NCBI GenBank assembly: GCA_023228425.1
Contig: JALOBE010000017.1
Span: 1-56,083 of the forward strand
DNA from: Syntrophales bacterium
GTDB taxonomy: Bacteria > Desulfobacterota > Syntrophia > Syntrophales > UBA2210
Reading direction: 5' to 3'
Length of the DNA stretch: 56,083 bases
The stretch's first letter is position 1. Each line of letters begins with the position of its first letter. The translations under genes were made by a program, and so were the position numbers. The notes beneath the pieces are model-generated. The model made no database searches. It saw only the letters and a list, made by a program, of their open reading frames with translations, and was not told where the DNA came from. Positions 1-8,167 of the stretch are shown piece by piece.

Positions 1-106
1 ACTGTAAACGATCAAGCATCTGCTTCAGCAAAGACAGACCGCCCCACGCCGTAACCTCCCGGTCTGAAAAGCCAACGGTGAAACCATCGCCATGAAGCTG
101 CCGCAT
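1..106 (-). CDS. Transposase, N-terminal fragment cut by the window edge
   Basis: Only the first 35 codons are inside the window. The start is ATG at 106, preceded by GGAGG and an 8-base spacer, so this is a true gene start. The visible residues include FSDREVTAWGGLSLLKQ, which resembles the N-terminus of DDE transposases of the IS4/IS1380 type (a T-x-x-G-G-L-x-L-L pattern). The family is a recollection of pattern rather than a match, and the catalytic residues lie outside the window. It reads outward through the left end. Confidence 0.45.
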   Translation of the reverse strand, partial: MRQLHGDGFTVGFSDREVTAWGGLSLLKQMLDRLQ

Positions 107-154
107 GATCTATGCCTCCGTAACACGATGAAATCAAAACCCTATTTCTAGTGG

Positions 155-237
155 TTTCCATTAGAACATACTCAGGATAATCTCACAACTAAAAGCGACT
201 AACGCTATCTATTATGACCAAAATCTGCTAATGGAAA
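155..237. repeat. Inverted repeat TTTCCATTAG / CTAATGGAAA
   Basis: A perfect 10-bp inverted pair lies at 155-164 and 228-237, between the partial transposase and the tRNA. The stretch 107-336 is more A+T rich than the rest of the window and holds no gene I can support. It may be the flank of the insertion sequence whose transposase starts at 106. I could not identify a terminal inverted repeat or target duplication. Confidence 0.4.
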
Positions 238-253
238 ATCTGGGATAATAATA

Positions 254-272
254 CCGGAGGTCATGCCTCCGG
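254..272. repeat. Palindromic element CCGGAGG-TCATG-CCTCCGG
   Basis: Two 7-bp arms with a 5-base loop. The same GCCTCCGG core recurs at 1803-1836 and 32398-32421, so this is a dispersed intergenic element. It is followed by ACGAAACCG, which resembles the end of the separate GACGG/CCGTC repeats in this window. Confidence 0.5.
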
Positions 273-336
273 CGACATTTACGAAACCGCCACAAATGAC
301 AGCGATTCATAACCGATTAGAATCACTAGAATTTTC

Positions 337-411
337 TGGTAGTCCCACGGGGAATCGAACCCCGGTTTCCGGCGTGAGAGGCCGGCGTCCTAACCGCTAG
401 ACGATGGGACC
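337..411 (-). tRNA. tRNA-Glu (anticodon CTC), CCA encoded
   Basis: Read on the minus strand the cloverleaf folds well. The acceptor stem is GGTCCCA against TGGGACT with a G-U first pair, then discriminator A and an encoded CCA (337-339). The anticodon stem CCGGC/GCCGG encloses the loop CTCTCAC, giving anticodon CTC. The T arm carries GGTTCGATTCC and the D arm TCTAGCGGTTAGGA. Length with CCA is 75 nt. It decodes GAG. No second tRNA is adjacent. Confidence 0.95.
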
Positions 412-1001
412 ATATATTGAAAGGAGTACCTATGATCATCCGCCCTGTCGGACCTGCCGAGTCGCAAAGATTTAGAAAATATATCCCCCGTTGTCAAGGA
501 TAAACGTGGCTCTCTGATATCCCGGGGTTTCATGCAACCAGAACCGGATGTGTCTTTTTTGCAACACTCAGGACAGCCTGTTACCGGCGTTGTCTTCCTT
601 TCCGGGACAGGCTCACAGGCAGCTCTGAGTATTTTCGGCCAGCCATTGGCTAACCCACTGAAATCACGCGTACCGCCAGCCTGGAGTGAATTCTGGCCAC
701 GACAATCATATCGTGGTATGACTATTGCTGCATGTTGAGCAGTTTCAAGAAAGCAGAACAGTGATGAGGAATTGGGAAAAATCAAAAAACACACGATGGA
801 GAACGGCTGTGCAACAGGTTCTTGCGGCACGGCGCGAGTCCTGGGGCATGTGGCGTACTTTTCGGTACGTCGCAACAACACGAAGGAATGGGCTCAGCGA
901 AGCATGCGGACCATGTACGAAGCCGCTAATAATAGTTCTTGACAACCTTTGAAGATTATAATTAGTTCTCACTCTTTTACACGGGTGTTCCGGTCGATGG
1001 T
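412..1001. other. Gene-poor interval of about 590 bp
   Basis: No convincing coding sequence: the short open frames here lack homologous features and good ribosome sites. Two small hairpins are visible: CCACGA/TCGTGG near 697-716 and CGTAC/GTACG near 855-870. A perfect TTGACA (939-944) and a perfect TATAAT (957-962) both occur upstream of yceD but are only 12 bases apart, so they cannot pair as a normal sigma70 promoter. The promoter of the following operon probably lies in 900-1000. Confidence 0.5.
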
Positions 1002-1547
1002 ATGGATATTATTGTTTCAGAGATCCCTCCCGAGGGGGTCAGTGTTCAATCTTCGCGGGATCAGGGATGGTTCCGGCGGCAGGCTCCGGATGAGATTCGA
1101 AGGCAATTTGACGCTGAGAGCATACTGTTTTATTGTATCGTCGATCGAATGGGTCGGCAGGTTACCATTAAGGGGACCGTGCACCTTCGGCTCACCGCGT
1201 CTTGCACCAGATGTCTCGAACCCATCGGTCTTTCGCTCACGGGTGATTTTTTCTATACCATGAATCCAGGTCGGCCCCTGGAGGACAGGGGAGGAGAAAT
1301 GGAACTCACAATGAATGATCTTGAGGTCGGCTTGTATAACAATGACCGGATCGATCTGGAGCCGATACTAACCGAGCAGGTATTCCTGCAGCTCCCCATC
1401 AGGACGATCTGTGGAGAAGGATGCCGGGGACTCTGTCCCGTCTGCGGCACAAACCTGAACCGGGGTGCCTGTGAACACGGTATGAACGCAAAGGCCCCGT
1501 CGCCTTTTGCTGTTTTACGAAACTTCAAGGTAACAAAAAAGAGGTAA
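1002..1547 (+). CDS. yceD: YceD/DUF177 family protein
   Basis: A 181-residue DUF177 (YceD) protein, the family usually encoded directly upstream of rpmF and linked to ribosome or 23S rRNA accumulation. The C-terminal half shows the family's Cys pairs: CTRC in the middle, then CGEGCRGLCPVCG followed by a further Cys, a likely metal-binding ribbon. Start ATG at 1002 gives the usual family length. The gene ends 7 bases before rpmF, forming the conserved yceD-rpmF pair that heads the fatty-acid cluster. Exact molecular function is unsettled in the family. Confidence 0.85.
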   Translation: MDIIVSEIPPEGVSVQSSRDQGWFRRQAPDEIRRQFDAESILFYCIVDRMGRQVTIKGTVHLRLTASCTRCLEPIGLSLTGDFFYTMNPGRPLEDRGGEMELTMNDLEVGLYNNDRIDLEPILTEQVFLQLPIRTICGEGCRGLCPVCGTNLNRGACEHGMNAKAPSPFAVLRNFKVTKKR

Positions 1548-1554
1548 TAAGGTT

Positions 1555-1731
1555 ATGCCTAATCCAGTAAAACGACACTCAAAATCGAGACGGAACAAGA
1601 GACGGTCCCACGACGCCTTGACGGTTCCTTCGATCGGCTTGTGCCCCCAGTGCAGCGAACCGAAGCTTCCGCATCGTGTATGCCCCAGCTGCGGATCCTA
1701 CAAAGGGCGAGAAATTATAGCGACGGAATAG
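1555..1731 (+). CDS. rpmF: 50S ribosomal protein L32
   Basis: A 58-residue protein beginning MPNPVKRHSKSRRNKRRSH, the typical L32 N-terminus. A zinc-ribbon follows, with CPQC and CPSCG. L32 is a small structural protein of the large ribosomal subunit. The start ATG at 1555 has an upstream GAGG (1541-1544). It lies in the conserved position after yceD. In most bacteria plsX and fabH follow; here they do not, and about 260 bp of repeats lead to fabD instead. Confidence 0.95.
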   Translation: MPNPVKRHSKSRRNKRRSHDALTVPSIGLCPQCSEPKLPHRVCPSCGSYKGREIIATE

Positions 1732-1994
1732 CCGGTATGGCGGCTTACGTCGGCGGTGATGCGGTATCACCGCATGAAACATGACGGATCCGTAAAACGT
1801 TACCGGAGGCATGCCTCCGGCACTATAGCCGGATGCTGCGTTGCGGCGTACCCTTCGTCACTGCGCCCTACCCCAACGTACGCCTCATTCCTCGGGGTAT
1901 GCGCGCCCATTGCCCACGGATCTTTTTTACAAAGCCGTCACCGACGGTTCCGGCAACCGGTTACGAAGCCGTCACACAAGGAAAAGAACCGCTC
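1732..1994. repeat. Repeat-filled spacer between rpmF and fabD
   Basis: This spacer holds several elements. A hairpin ATGCGGT-ATC-ACCGCAT lies near 1758-1774. An 18-bp perfect palindrome CCGGAGGCATGCCTCCGG is at 1803-1820, followed by a block through 1836 that recurs at 32398-32421. A copy of the GACGGCTTT-ended REP-like element, in inverted orientation, is at 1884-1939, with another CCGTC-type end near 1960-1975. An open frame runs through it into fabD but has no ribosome site and is repeat-encoded, so I treat it as non-coding. Confidence 0.7.
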
Positions 1995-2930
1995 ATGAGA
2001 TATGACTGCGCCTTGGTCTTTCCCGGGCAGGGTTCACAGTATCCCGGCATGGGAAAGGACTTCTACGAGGCTTTCGAAGAAGCGAGGCTTATCTTCGACG
2101 AAGCGACGGAAACCATCGGCCGGGACATCGGGAAGCTCTGTTTCGAGGGCACCCCGGAAGAACTCAACCTGACGATCAACACGCAGACGGCGGTGTTTAC
2201 AGCCACCATGGCTATCTACAGCGTATTCGAAAAACAGGGAGGCTTCAAACCTGCATTCATGGCCGGACACAGCCTGGGAGAGTATTCAGCCCTGACCGCG
2301 GCACAGGCTCTCCCGCTCCCCGAAATGCTCGCCCTGGTAGAGGCCCGGGCTGCTTTCATGCAGGAAGCAGTGCCTCCTGGAGCGGGTGCCATGGCCACCG
2401 TCATCGGGATGGACAGGGCGATACTGACAGAAATCTGCAGGAATGTAAGCCGGGGAGAAGAGAAGGTGTGGCCGGCCAACCTGAACGCGCCGGGACAGAT
2501 GGTAGTCTCCGGGACAGCCGGAGCTGTCGAAGAGGTGCTTGTGGCGGTAAAATCCGCTGGAGGGAGGGCGCTGATGCTCCCCATCAGTGTGCCCTGCCAT
2601 TGCCCCCTTCTGGAACCGGCGGCACTTCGTCTTGACGAGGCGCTTTCCACCGTTCTTTTCAGCGACTGCCTCGTGACCGTTGTCCCCAACTGCGACCCCG
2701 GAGGAACCCATGGCCGGGAAACCACGAAATCGCTCCTGGTGCAACAGCTTACCGCGCCCGTTCGATGGCAGGAAAGCATTGAAACAATAGCGCAACGCGG
2801 TGTAACAACGTTCATAGAAACGGGACCGAAGAAAACGCTCTCCGGTCTCATACGCCGGATCGTTCCTGAAGCGCGGCTGTTCAATGTGGAGGATCGTGCC
2901 TCTCTGGAGAAAACGTTGGAACATTTTTAA
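1995..2930 (+). CDS. fabD: Malonyl-CoA:ACP transacylase
   Basis: Transfers malonyl from CoA to acyl carrier protein, providing the elongation unit for type II fatty acid synthesis in the cytoplasm. The 311 residues show GQGSQ (11-15), the nucleophile elbow GHSLGE with Ser93, the substrate segment NLNAPGQMVVSG (163-173), and the catalytic His region SVPCHCPLL with His202. Start ATG at 1995 follows AAGGA; the frame is open further upstream, but that part is repeat sequence. It is followed within 3 bases by fabG. Length and motifs are normal for FabD. Confidence 0.95.
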   Translation: MRYDCALVFPGQGSQYPGMGKDFYEAFEEARLIFDEATETIGRDIGKLCFEGTPEELNLTINTQTAVFTATMAIYSVFEKQGGFKPAFMAGHSLGEYSALTAAQALPLPEMLALVEARAAFMQEAVPPGAGAMATVIGMDRAILTEICRNVSRGEEKVWPANLNAPGQMVVSGTAGAVEEVLVAVKSAGGRALMLPISVPCHCPLLEPAALRLDEALSTVLFSDCLVTVVPNCDPGGTHGRETTKSLLVQQLTAPVRWQESIETIAQRGVTTFIETGPKKTLSGLIRRIVPEARLFNVEDRASLEKTLEHF

Positions 2931-2933
2931 CCT

Positions 2934-3692
2934 ATGAATATGCCGGGAATTCTCGACAATCGGACAGCCCTCGTGACGGGGGGGTCACGGGGAATCGGAC
3001 GAGCCGTTGCTATACGGCTGGCCGCAATGGGAGCCTTCGTCTATGTCAATTATCTTCACAACGAAGGCGCCGCGGATGAAACGCTGGAAACAATCAGGCA
3101 AGGTGGTGGGCGTTCGGCCGCAATCCGCTTTGACGTGGCCGATGCGAACGCCGTTCAGGAAGCGATTGAAAAAATAAGCATCGATCAGGCTCCCGTGGAC
3201 ATACTGGTCAACAACGCCGGCGTCACTCTCAATGCCCTCGCGCTGCGCACCAGTGACGAGAATTGGAATTTTGTCATGGAAACGAACCTGAAGGGGACCT
3301 TCAACTGTTGCCGGACGGTTCTTCGGAACATGATGCGCAGGCGCTGGGGCCGCATCATCAACATGGTCTCCATCGTAGCGGAAAGCGGCAACACGGGCCA
3401 GGTTTGCTACGGAGCATCCAAGGCGGGCATTCTGGGGCTGACCCGGTCACTGGCCAAGGAAGTGGGATCCCGGAACATCTGTGTCAATGCCGTGGCTCCC
3501 GGTCTCATCGCCACGGACATGACCTCATCCATGCTTGAAGGCCCTGCCCGGGCACACGTTCTCGGAATGGTCCCCCTGGGCCGGCTGGGCATCCCTGAGG
3601 ACGTGGCCGGTGTTGTGGCCTTTCTCGCCTCATCCGACGGAGACTATATTACGGGGCAGGTAATCCGCGTGAACGGAGGACTTCACATATAG
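2934..3692 (+). CDS. fabG: 3-oxoacyl-ACP reductase
   Basis: NADPH-dependent short-chain dehydrogenase that reduces the 3-oxoacyl-ACP made by FabF. The 252 residues carry the Rossmann motif TGGSRGIG (15-22), NNAG (93-96), and the catalytic Ser146, Tyr159 and Lys163. The C-terminus, ITGQVIRVNGG, is characteristic of FabG. A second in-frame ATG two codons on could also be the start. It lies between fabD and acpP as in classical fab clusters. Confidence 0.93.
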   Translation: MNMPGILDNRTALVTGGSRGIGRAVAIRLAAMGAFVYVNYLHNEGAADETLETIRQGGGRSAAIRFDVADANAVQEAIEKISIDQAPVDILVNNAGVTLNALALRTSDENWNFVMETNLKGTFNCCRTVLRNMMRRRWGRIINMVSIVAESGNTGQVCYGASKAGILGLTRSLAKEVGSRNICVNAVAPGLIATDMTSSMLEGPARAHVLGMVPLGRLGIPEDVAGVVAFLASSDGDYITGQVIRVNGGLHI

Positions 3693-3811
3693 AAACGGCA
3701 GGAAGAAGCAACGATTCGATTCTGTCAACGAACATCTGTATTACATAAGGATGGAACAGGACATCAGGCAGGCCGATACCGGCAGGCCGGAGAACAAAAA
3801 GGAGGAATGGA

Positions 3812-4063
3812 ATGGCCTTTGATCTCGAAACGATAGAACAAAAAGTGAAAGAAACCATCATCAACCAGCTGAACATTACCGATGAAGAGTACAGCCCGGA
3901 CGCCGCTTTCATCGATGATCTGGGAGCTGATTCCCTGGACATCGTGGAGATGATCATGTCCATGGAAGATATCTTCGGTATCGAAATAGACGACGAAGAC
4001 CTGGAAAAAATTCGTTACGTCAAGGACGTGATCGATTATTTGAAAAAGAGGCTATCGGCATAA
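3812..4063 (+). CDS. acpP: Acyl carrier protein
   Basis: An 83-residue acidic protein with the phosphopantetheine attachment motif GADSLD (Ser41). It carries the growing acyl chain between the Fab enzymes. The start is marked by AAGGAGG directly upstream. A 119-base spacer separates it from fabG, long enough for an internal promoter, as is common for the strongly expressed acpP; I did not find a clear one. The stop is 3 bases from fabF. It is slightly longer than E. coli AcpP (78 residues). Confidence 0.96.
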   Translation: MAFDLETIEQKVKETIINQLNITDEEYSPDAAFIDDLGADSLDIVEMIMSMEDIFGIEIDDEDLEKIRYVKDVIDYLKKRLSA

Positions 4064-4066
4064 TAC

Positions 4067-5326
4067 ATGAATCCATTGCGCAAGAGGGTCGTTGTAACGG
4101 GGCTCGGCACGGTCAATCCGCTGGGAAACACCGTTTCCGACACATGGAACAGGGTCCTGGCGGGACAATCGGGAATAGGTCCCATAACTAAATTCGATAC
4201 CACGGGCTTTACGACGGCCATCGCCGGAGAAGTCAGAGGCTTCGATCCCCATTCCTTTATAAGCCCCCGGGAATGCAAACGGTTGGATGACTTCATCATC
4301 TTTGCCCTGGCGGCGGCCCGGATGGCCGTCAATGACGCGGGGCTCGTGATCGACGAAGGCAACGCCCGCCGCACGGGCATCATATTGGGATCAGCCATCG
4401 GCGGCCTTCAAACCATCGAGCGTGAAAAAGAAACCCTTTTGAAGGCAGGTCCCAGAAGAATATCGCCTACGGCCATTCCGGCAGTCCTCGCAAACCTCGC
4501 GCCGGGAAATGTCGCCATACATCTCGGCATACGGGGTCCCATCAATTGCGTGGTGACGGCCTGCGCCTCGGGCAACAATTCCATCAGTGACGCCGCCAGA
4601 ACTATCGCCGAGGGATATGCCGACGTCATGCTGGCTGGAGGCACCGACGCCGCTGTCTGTCCCCTGACCGTGGCGGGATTCAATTCCATGAGGGCACTCT
4701 CCCGCAGGAACAATGAACCCGAAAGAGCAAGCCGACCTTTCGATGTCGACCGGGACGGCTTCGTCATCAGTGAGGGTGCCGCCGTCCTGGTCCTGGAAGA
4801 ATACACTTCGGCCCTGACCCGGGGAGCACGAGTATACGCTGAAATAGCGGGATCAGGATCAACATGCGATGCTTACCACATAGCAGCCCCGCCGCCGGGT
4901 CATCCCGGTGCCGCGCGCTGCATGGAACTGGCCCTTCGGGACGCGGGGCTTGAACCTTCCGATGTGGATTACATAAACGCCCATGGAACATCGACGCCGC
5001 TCAACGATGCTTACGAAGCGCAAGCAATCCAGTCTGTTTTCGGAGGAAAGGCCCCTGCTCTTTCGGTAAGTTCCACAAAGGCCATGACGGGTCACCTGCT
5101 GGGAGCTGCGGGCGGTATTGAAGCGCTGTTTACGGTACAGGCGATACACGAGGGCATCCTGCCACCCTCGGTCAATCTCGACAACCCAGACCCCGAATGC
5201 GACCTTCCCTTCACGCCTTCTCAGGCACATCGTCGGGACATCAGGGTAGCGCTCTCGAACTCCTTTGGTTTTGGTGGTGTTAACTCCGTTATTGTTTTCA
5301 AAAAAACAGATTCCGGGAGTCAATGA
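4067..5326 (+). CDS. fabF: 3-oxoacyl-ACP synthase II
   Basis: Condensing enzyme that joins malonyl-ACP to acyl-ACP. The 419 residues contain the Cys-His-His triad of the KAS I/II family: Cys166 in TACASGNN, then NAHGTSTPLND, then KAMTGHLLGAAG. The FGFGG motif is at the C-terminus. Its stop overlaps the start of rpiB (ATGA). With no fabH in the cluster, the initiating condensing enzyme must be encoded elsewhere. Confidence 0.95.
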   Translation: MNPLRKRVVVTGLGTVNPLGNTVSDTWNRVLAGQSGIGPITKFDTTGFTTAIAGEVRGFDPHSFISPRECKRLDDFIIFALAAARMAVNDAGLVIDEGNARRTGIILGSAIGGLQTIEREKETLLKAGPRRISPTAIPAVLANLAPGNVAIHLGIRGPINCVVTACASGNNSISDAARTIAEGYADVMLAGGTDAAVCPLTVAGFNSMRALSRRNNEPERASRPFDVDRDGFVISEGAAVLVLEEYTSALTRGARVYAEIAGSGSTCDAYHIAAPPPGHPGAARCMELALRDAGLEPSDVDYINAHGTSTPLNDAYEAQAIQSVFGGKAPALSVSSTKAMTGHLLGAAGGIEALFTVQAIHEGILPPSVNLDNPDPECDLPFTPSQAHRRDIRVALSNSFGFGGVNSVIVFKKTDSGSQ

Positions 5327-5766
5327 CAGCTGTGAAAATAGCCATTGGATCGGATCACGCCGGATTTTCACTGAAACAGGAGCTGATCGTCGCGCTCGAC
5401 AAAGCGGGCCATGCCGTGCTGGACCTGGGCACGAACAGTTCCGATCCAGTTGATTATCCGGACTTTGCGGGTGCGGTGGCCCGCAGTGTCGTCTCCGGTG
5501 AATCCGACCGGGGCATTCTGATCTGCGGCTCCGGTATCGGCATGTCCATCGCGGCAAACAGGTTTCCGGGCATCCGGGCAGCCCTGTGCCTGGATGTGGA
5601 AACGGCCCGTCTGAGCCGCGCTCACAACGACTCCAACGTACTGGTCATGGCCGGAAGAAAAACCGGCGGCGCCGAAGCCCGTGCCATCGTTCATACCTGG
5701 CTCATGTCTGAATTCGAGGGGGGCCGACATGCCGGGCGGCTCCACAAGATAGATACCCTTCCGTGA
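5323..5766 (+). CDS. rpiB: Ribose 5-phosphate isomerase B
   Basis: Interconverts ribose 5-phosphate and ribulose 5-phosphate in the pentose phosphate pathway. The 147 residues show the RpiB/LacAB signature: GSDHAG with His12, ICGSGIGM with catalytic Cys68, and RAHNDSN. The start overlaps the fabF stop by 4 bases. The rpiB-glyA pairing seen here is widespread in bacteria. Confidence 0.93.
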   Translation: MTAVKIAIGSDHAGFSLKQELIVALDKAGHAVLDLGTNSSDPVDYPDFAGAVARSVVSGESDRGILICGSGIGMSIAANRFPGIRAALCLDVETARLSRAHNDSNVLVMAGRKTGGAEARAIVHTWLMSEFEGGRHAGRLHKIDTLP

Positions 5767-5849
5767 TCATTTGGACCTTGAACTTTTGCCGACAAACCTG
5801 TAGTAAAAGGGATTGGCCTTGAGTCAGAAATGCGACAAGGAGAAAGAGA

Positions 5850-7100
5850 ATGTCTTTTTTGCGGGACCGTGACCCTGAAATTGCCGATGCCATTCAGAGG
5901 GAGACGCAGCGACAGTCCGGAAAAATCGAGCTTATCGCTTCTGAAAATTTTGTCAGCGAAGCCGTACTGGAAGCCCAGGGATCCATCATGACCAACAAAT
6001 ATGCTGAAGGATACCCGGGAAAACGCTATTATGGGGGATGCGAGTTCGTCGACATCGTCGAGACCCTCGCCATTGAACGGGCAAAGCAGCTTTTTGGCGC
6101 TGATCACGCAAATGTTCAGCCCCACTCGGGAACACAGGCAAACATGGCCGTCTATTTTGCCGCCCTGAACCCGGGCGACACCATCATGGGTATGAACCTG
6201 TCACACGGCGGCCATCTTTCCCACGGCAGCCCCGCCAATTTTTCAGGGCGTTACTACAATGTCGTTTCATACGGTGTGAACAAGGAAACAGAACTCATTG
6301 ATTTTAATCAAGTAGAGGAACTGGCAAAGCGCCACCGACCCAGGATGATCGTGGTGGGAGCCAGTGCCTATCCCCGCACCATCGATTTCCAGGCTTTCAG
6401 GACTATTGCCGACGGGATCGACGCCGTTATCATGGCCGACATCGCCCACATAGCAGGACTGGTGGCCGCCGGAGTACACGACAGTCCGGTCCCTGTCTGC
6501 GAATACGTCACCACCACCACCCACAAGACCCTGCGCGGTCCCCGGGGCGGCATGGTCATGTGCAGGGAAAAATTCGTGAAAACTCTCAACAGCCGGGTTT
6601 TCCCCGGTAGCCAGGGTGGACCGCTGATGCACATAATCGCTGCCAAGGCTGTAGCATTCAAGGAGGCCCTGGAACCGGAATTCAAGACCTACCAGGAGCA
6701 GATCGTCAGAAATGCCCGGGCGATGGCCGATGAGCTCATGGCCCGGGGGATCCGTCTGGTATCGGGGGGAACGGACAATCACCTCATGCTGGTGGACCTG
6801 ACGGACAAGGGCATCACGGGGCGGGACCTGGAAGAAGCCCTGGACCGCGCGGGCATCACAACGAATAAGAACGGCATACCCTTTGACACGAAAAGCCCCC
6901 AGGTCACAAGCGGTATCCGGCTCGGGACAGCGGCCGTGACCACCCGGGGCATGAAAGAAGACGAAATGCGGGCCATCGCCCGTATGATTACTCTGATTAT
7001 AGATGATGTGCATAATGAAACACGCATCGCGAAGGTGCAAAAAGATGTCGCGGCCCTTTGTGATGCCTTCCCGCTCTATACAAACAGGCTCGCTCAGTAA
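5850..7100 (+). CDS. glyA: Serine hydroxymethyltransferase
   Basis: PLP enzyme converting serine and tetrahydrofolate to glycine and methylene-THF, a main entry to one-carbon metabolism. At 416 residues it is the usual bacterial length. Motifs include SENF (31-34), YAEGYPGKRYYGG (51-63) and TTTTHKTLRGPRGG with the PLP Lys226. The ATG at 5850 follows AAGGAG. The 83-base gap after rpiB shows no glycine riboswitch that I can recognise. Confidence 0.96.
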   Translation: MSFLRDRDPEIADAIQRETQRQSGKIELIASENFVSEAVLEAQGSIMTNKYAEGYPGKRYYGGCEFVDIVETLAIERAKQLFGADHANVQPHSGTQANMAVYFAALNPGDTIMGMNLSHGGHLSHGSPANFSGRYYNVVSYGVNKETELIDFNQVEELAKRHRPRMIVVGASAYPRTIDFQAFRTIADGIDAVIMADIAHIAGLVAAGVHDSPVPVCEYVTTTTHKTLRGPRGGMVMCREKFVKTLNSRVFPGSQGGPLMHIIAAKAVAFKEALEPEFKTYQEQIVRNARAMADELMARGIRLVSGGTDNHLMLVDLTDKGITGRDLEEALDRAGITTNKNGIPFDTKSPQVTSGIRLGTAAVTTRGMKEDEMRAIARMITLIIDDVHNETRIAKVQKDVAALCDAFPLYTNRLAQ

Positions 7101-7194
7101 CAAGAGCCGTGGAGGCGAAAGGACAGGCCGATCCGACCCATTCTGATGTATGAGGAAGGCCTGCCGCAGTCCCATGAAATCACCACGAGACGCA

Positions 7195-7638
7195 ATGACG
7201 ACTCGCCCGAGCTGGGACCGGTACTTCATGGACATTGTGAAACTGGTCTCCATGCGATCCACCTGCCTCAGGCGGCGCGTAGGAGCAGTCCTTGTCCGGG
7301 ACAGACGGATCCTGGCCACGGGATACAACGGCGCGCCCTCGGGCATTTCACATTGTGCCGAACGGGGGTGCCTTCGGGACCAGTTGAACATTCCCTCGGG
7401 AGAGCGTCATGAACTGTGCCGGGGACTCCACGCCGAACAGAATGCTGTCATCCAGGCAGCTCTTCACGGAGTAGGAACCAAGGGAGCCGTTCTCTACTGC
7501 ACCAATCACCCCTGTATCATCTGCTCGAAAATGATCATCAACGCCGGTATAACGGCCATTATGTATGAGGAAGGTTACCCGGACGACCTTGCCCGGAACC
7601 TGCTCGCAGAAGCGGGCATCGAGGTGCTGCAGCAATGA
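7195..7638 (+). CDS. dCMP deaminase (ComEB-type zinc deaminase)
   Basis: Deaminates dCMP to dUMP for dTTP synthesis. I place the start at ATG 7195 because MTTRPSWDRYFMDI matches the usual family N-terminus; the frame is open to 7150 but that extension is atypical and has no good ribosome site. With this start, the zinc ligands are His79 (with catalytic Glu81 in HAEQN) and Cys107/Cys110 in PCIIC. The segment GYNGAPSG is the substrate-binding motif. It overlaps nrdR by 4 bases. Confidence 0.9.
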   Translation: MTTRPSWDRYFMDIVKLVSMRSTCLRRRVGAVLVRDRRILATGYNGAPSGISHCAERGCLRDQLNIPSGERHELCRGLHAEQNAVIQAALHGVGTKGAVLYCTNHPCIICSKMIINAGITAIMYEEGYPDDLARNLLAEAGIEVLQQ

Positions 7639-8150
7639 AGTGTCCGTTCTGTTCTCACAGCGAAAACAAAGTCATTGATTCCCGCCTCAGCAGAGAGGGA
7701 AATTCCATTCGTCGGCGCCGTGAATGCCTGGCCTGCGCCCGTCGCTTCACCACTTACGAATACGTGGAAGACGTGGTCCCCATGGTCATCAAGAAAGACG
7801 GTCGCCGGGAACCCTTCGATCGGCTGAAAATACTGACGGGACTGAAAAAAGCCTGTGAGAAACGCCCGATCAGCATGGATGACATTGAGGCGGTCGTTGA
7901 CAGAGTCGAAAAATTCTGCCAGGAATCGCAGCTCAAGGAAATACCCAGCACCGCTATAGGAGAGCAGGTCATGGAGGAACTGCACCAACTCGATGCCGTC
8001 GCCTATGTCCGCTTTGCTTCCGTCTATCGACAGTTCAAGGATGTCAGTGATTTTATGGACGAACTGAAGGATGTGCTGAAAACCAAGGCCGGAAACGTGA
8101 CAAAAAGGTCCGCCGATGCCCCTGCGGGCACTCGTGGCGGACAGGAATGA
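7635..8150 (+). CDS. nrdR: Transcriptional repressor NrdR
   Basis: ATP/dATP-sensing repressor of ribonucleotide reductase genes. The N-terminal zinc ribbon has Cys3, Cys6, Cys31 and Cys34, followed by RRFTTYE. An ATP-cone domain occupies about residues 49-139. The 171 residues include a C-terminal extension with little conservation. Its place between the dCMP deaminase and riboflavin genes is common in bacteria. No NrdR box is evident next to it, as expected since its targets are elsewhere. Confidence 0.95.
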   Translation: MKCPFCSHSENKVIDSRLSREGNSIRRRRECLACARRFTTYEYVEDVVPMVIKKDGRREPFDRLKILTGLKKACEKRPISMDDIEAVVDRVEKFCQESQLKEIPSTAIGEQVMEELHQLDAVAYVRFASVYRQFKDVSDFMDELKDVLKTKAGNVTKRSADAPAGTRGGQE

Positions 8151-8167
8151 GGAAAGGACGGAGGTTC

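Noticed and set aside
939..962. Perfect TTGACA and TATAAT upstream of yceD taken as a promoter
   Set aside because: Only 12 bases separate them, too close for sigma70; neither has a good partner at normal spacing.
1833..1994. N-terminal extension of FabD
   Set aside because: The upstream in-frame sequence is made of dispersed repeats, and the FabD start with AAGGA at 1995 gives the normal family length.
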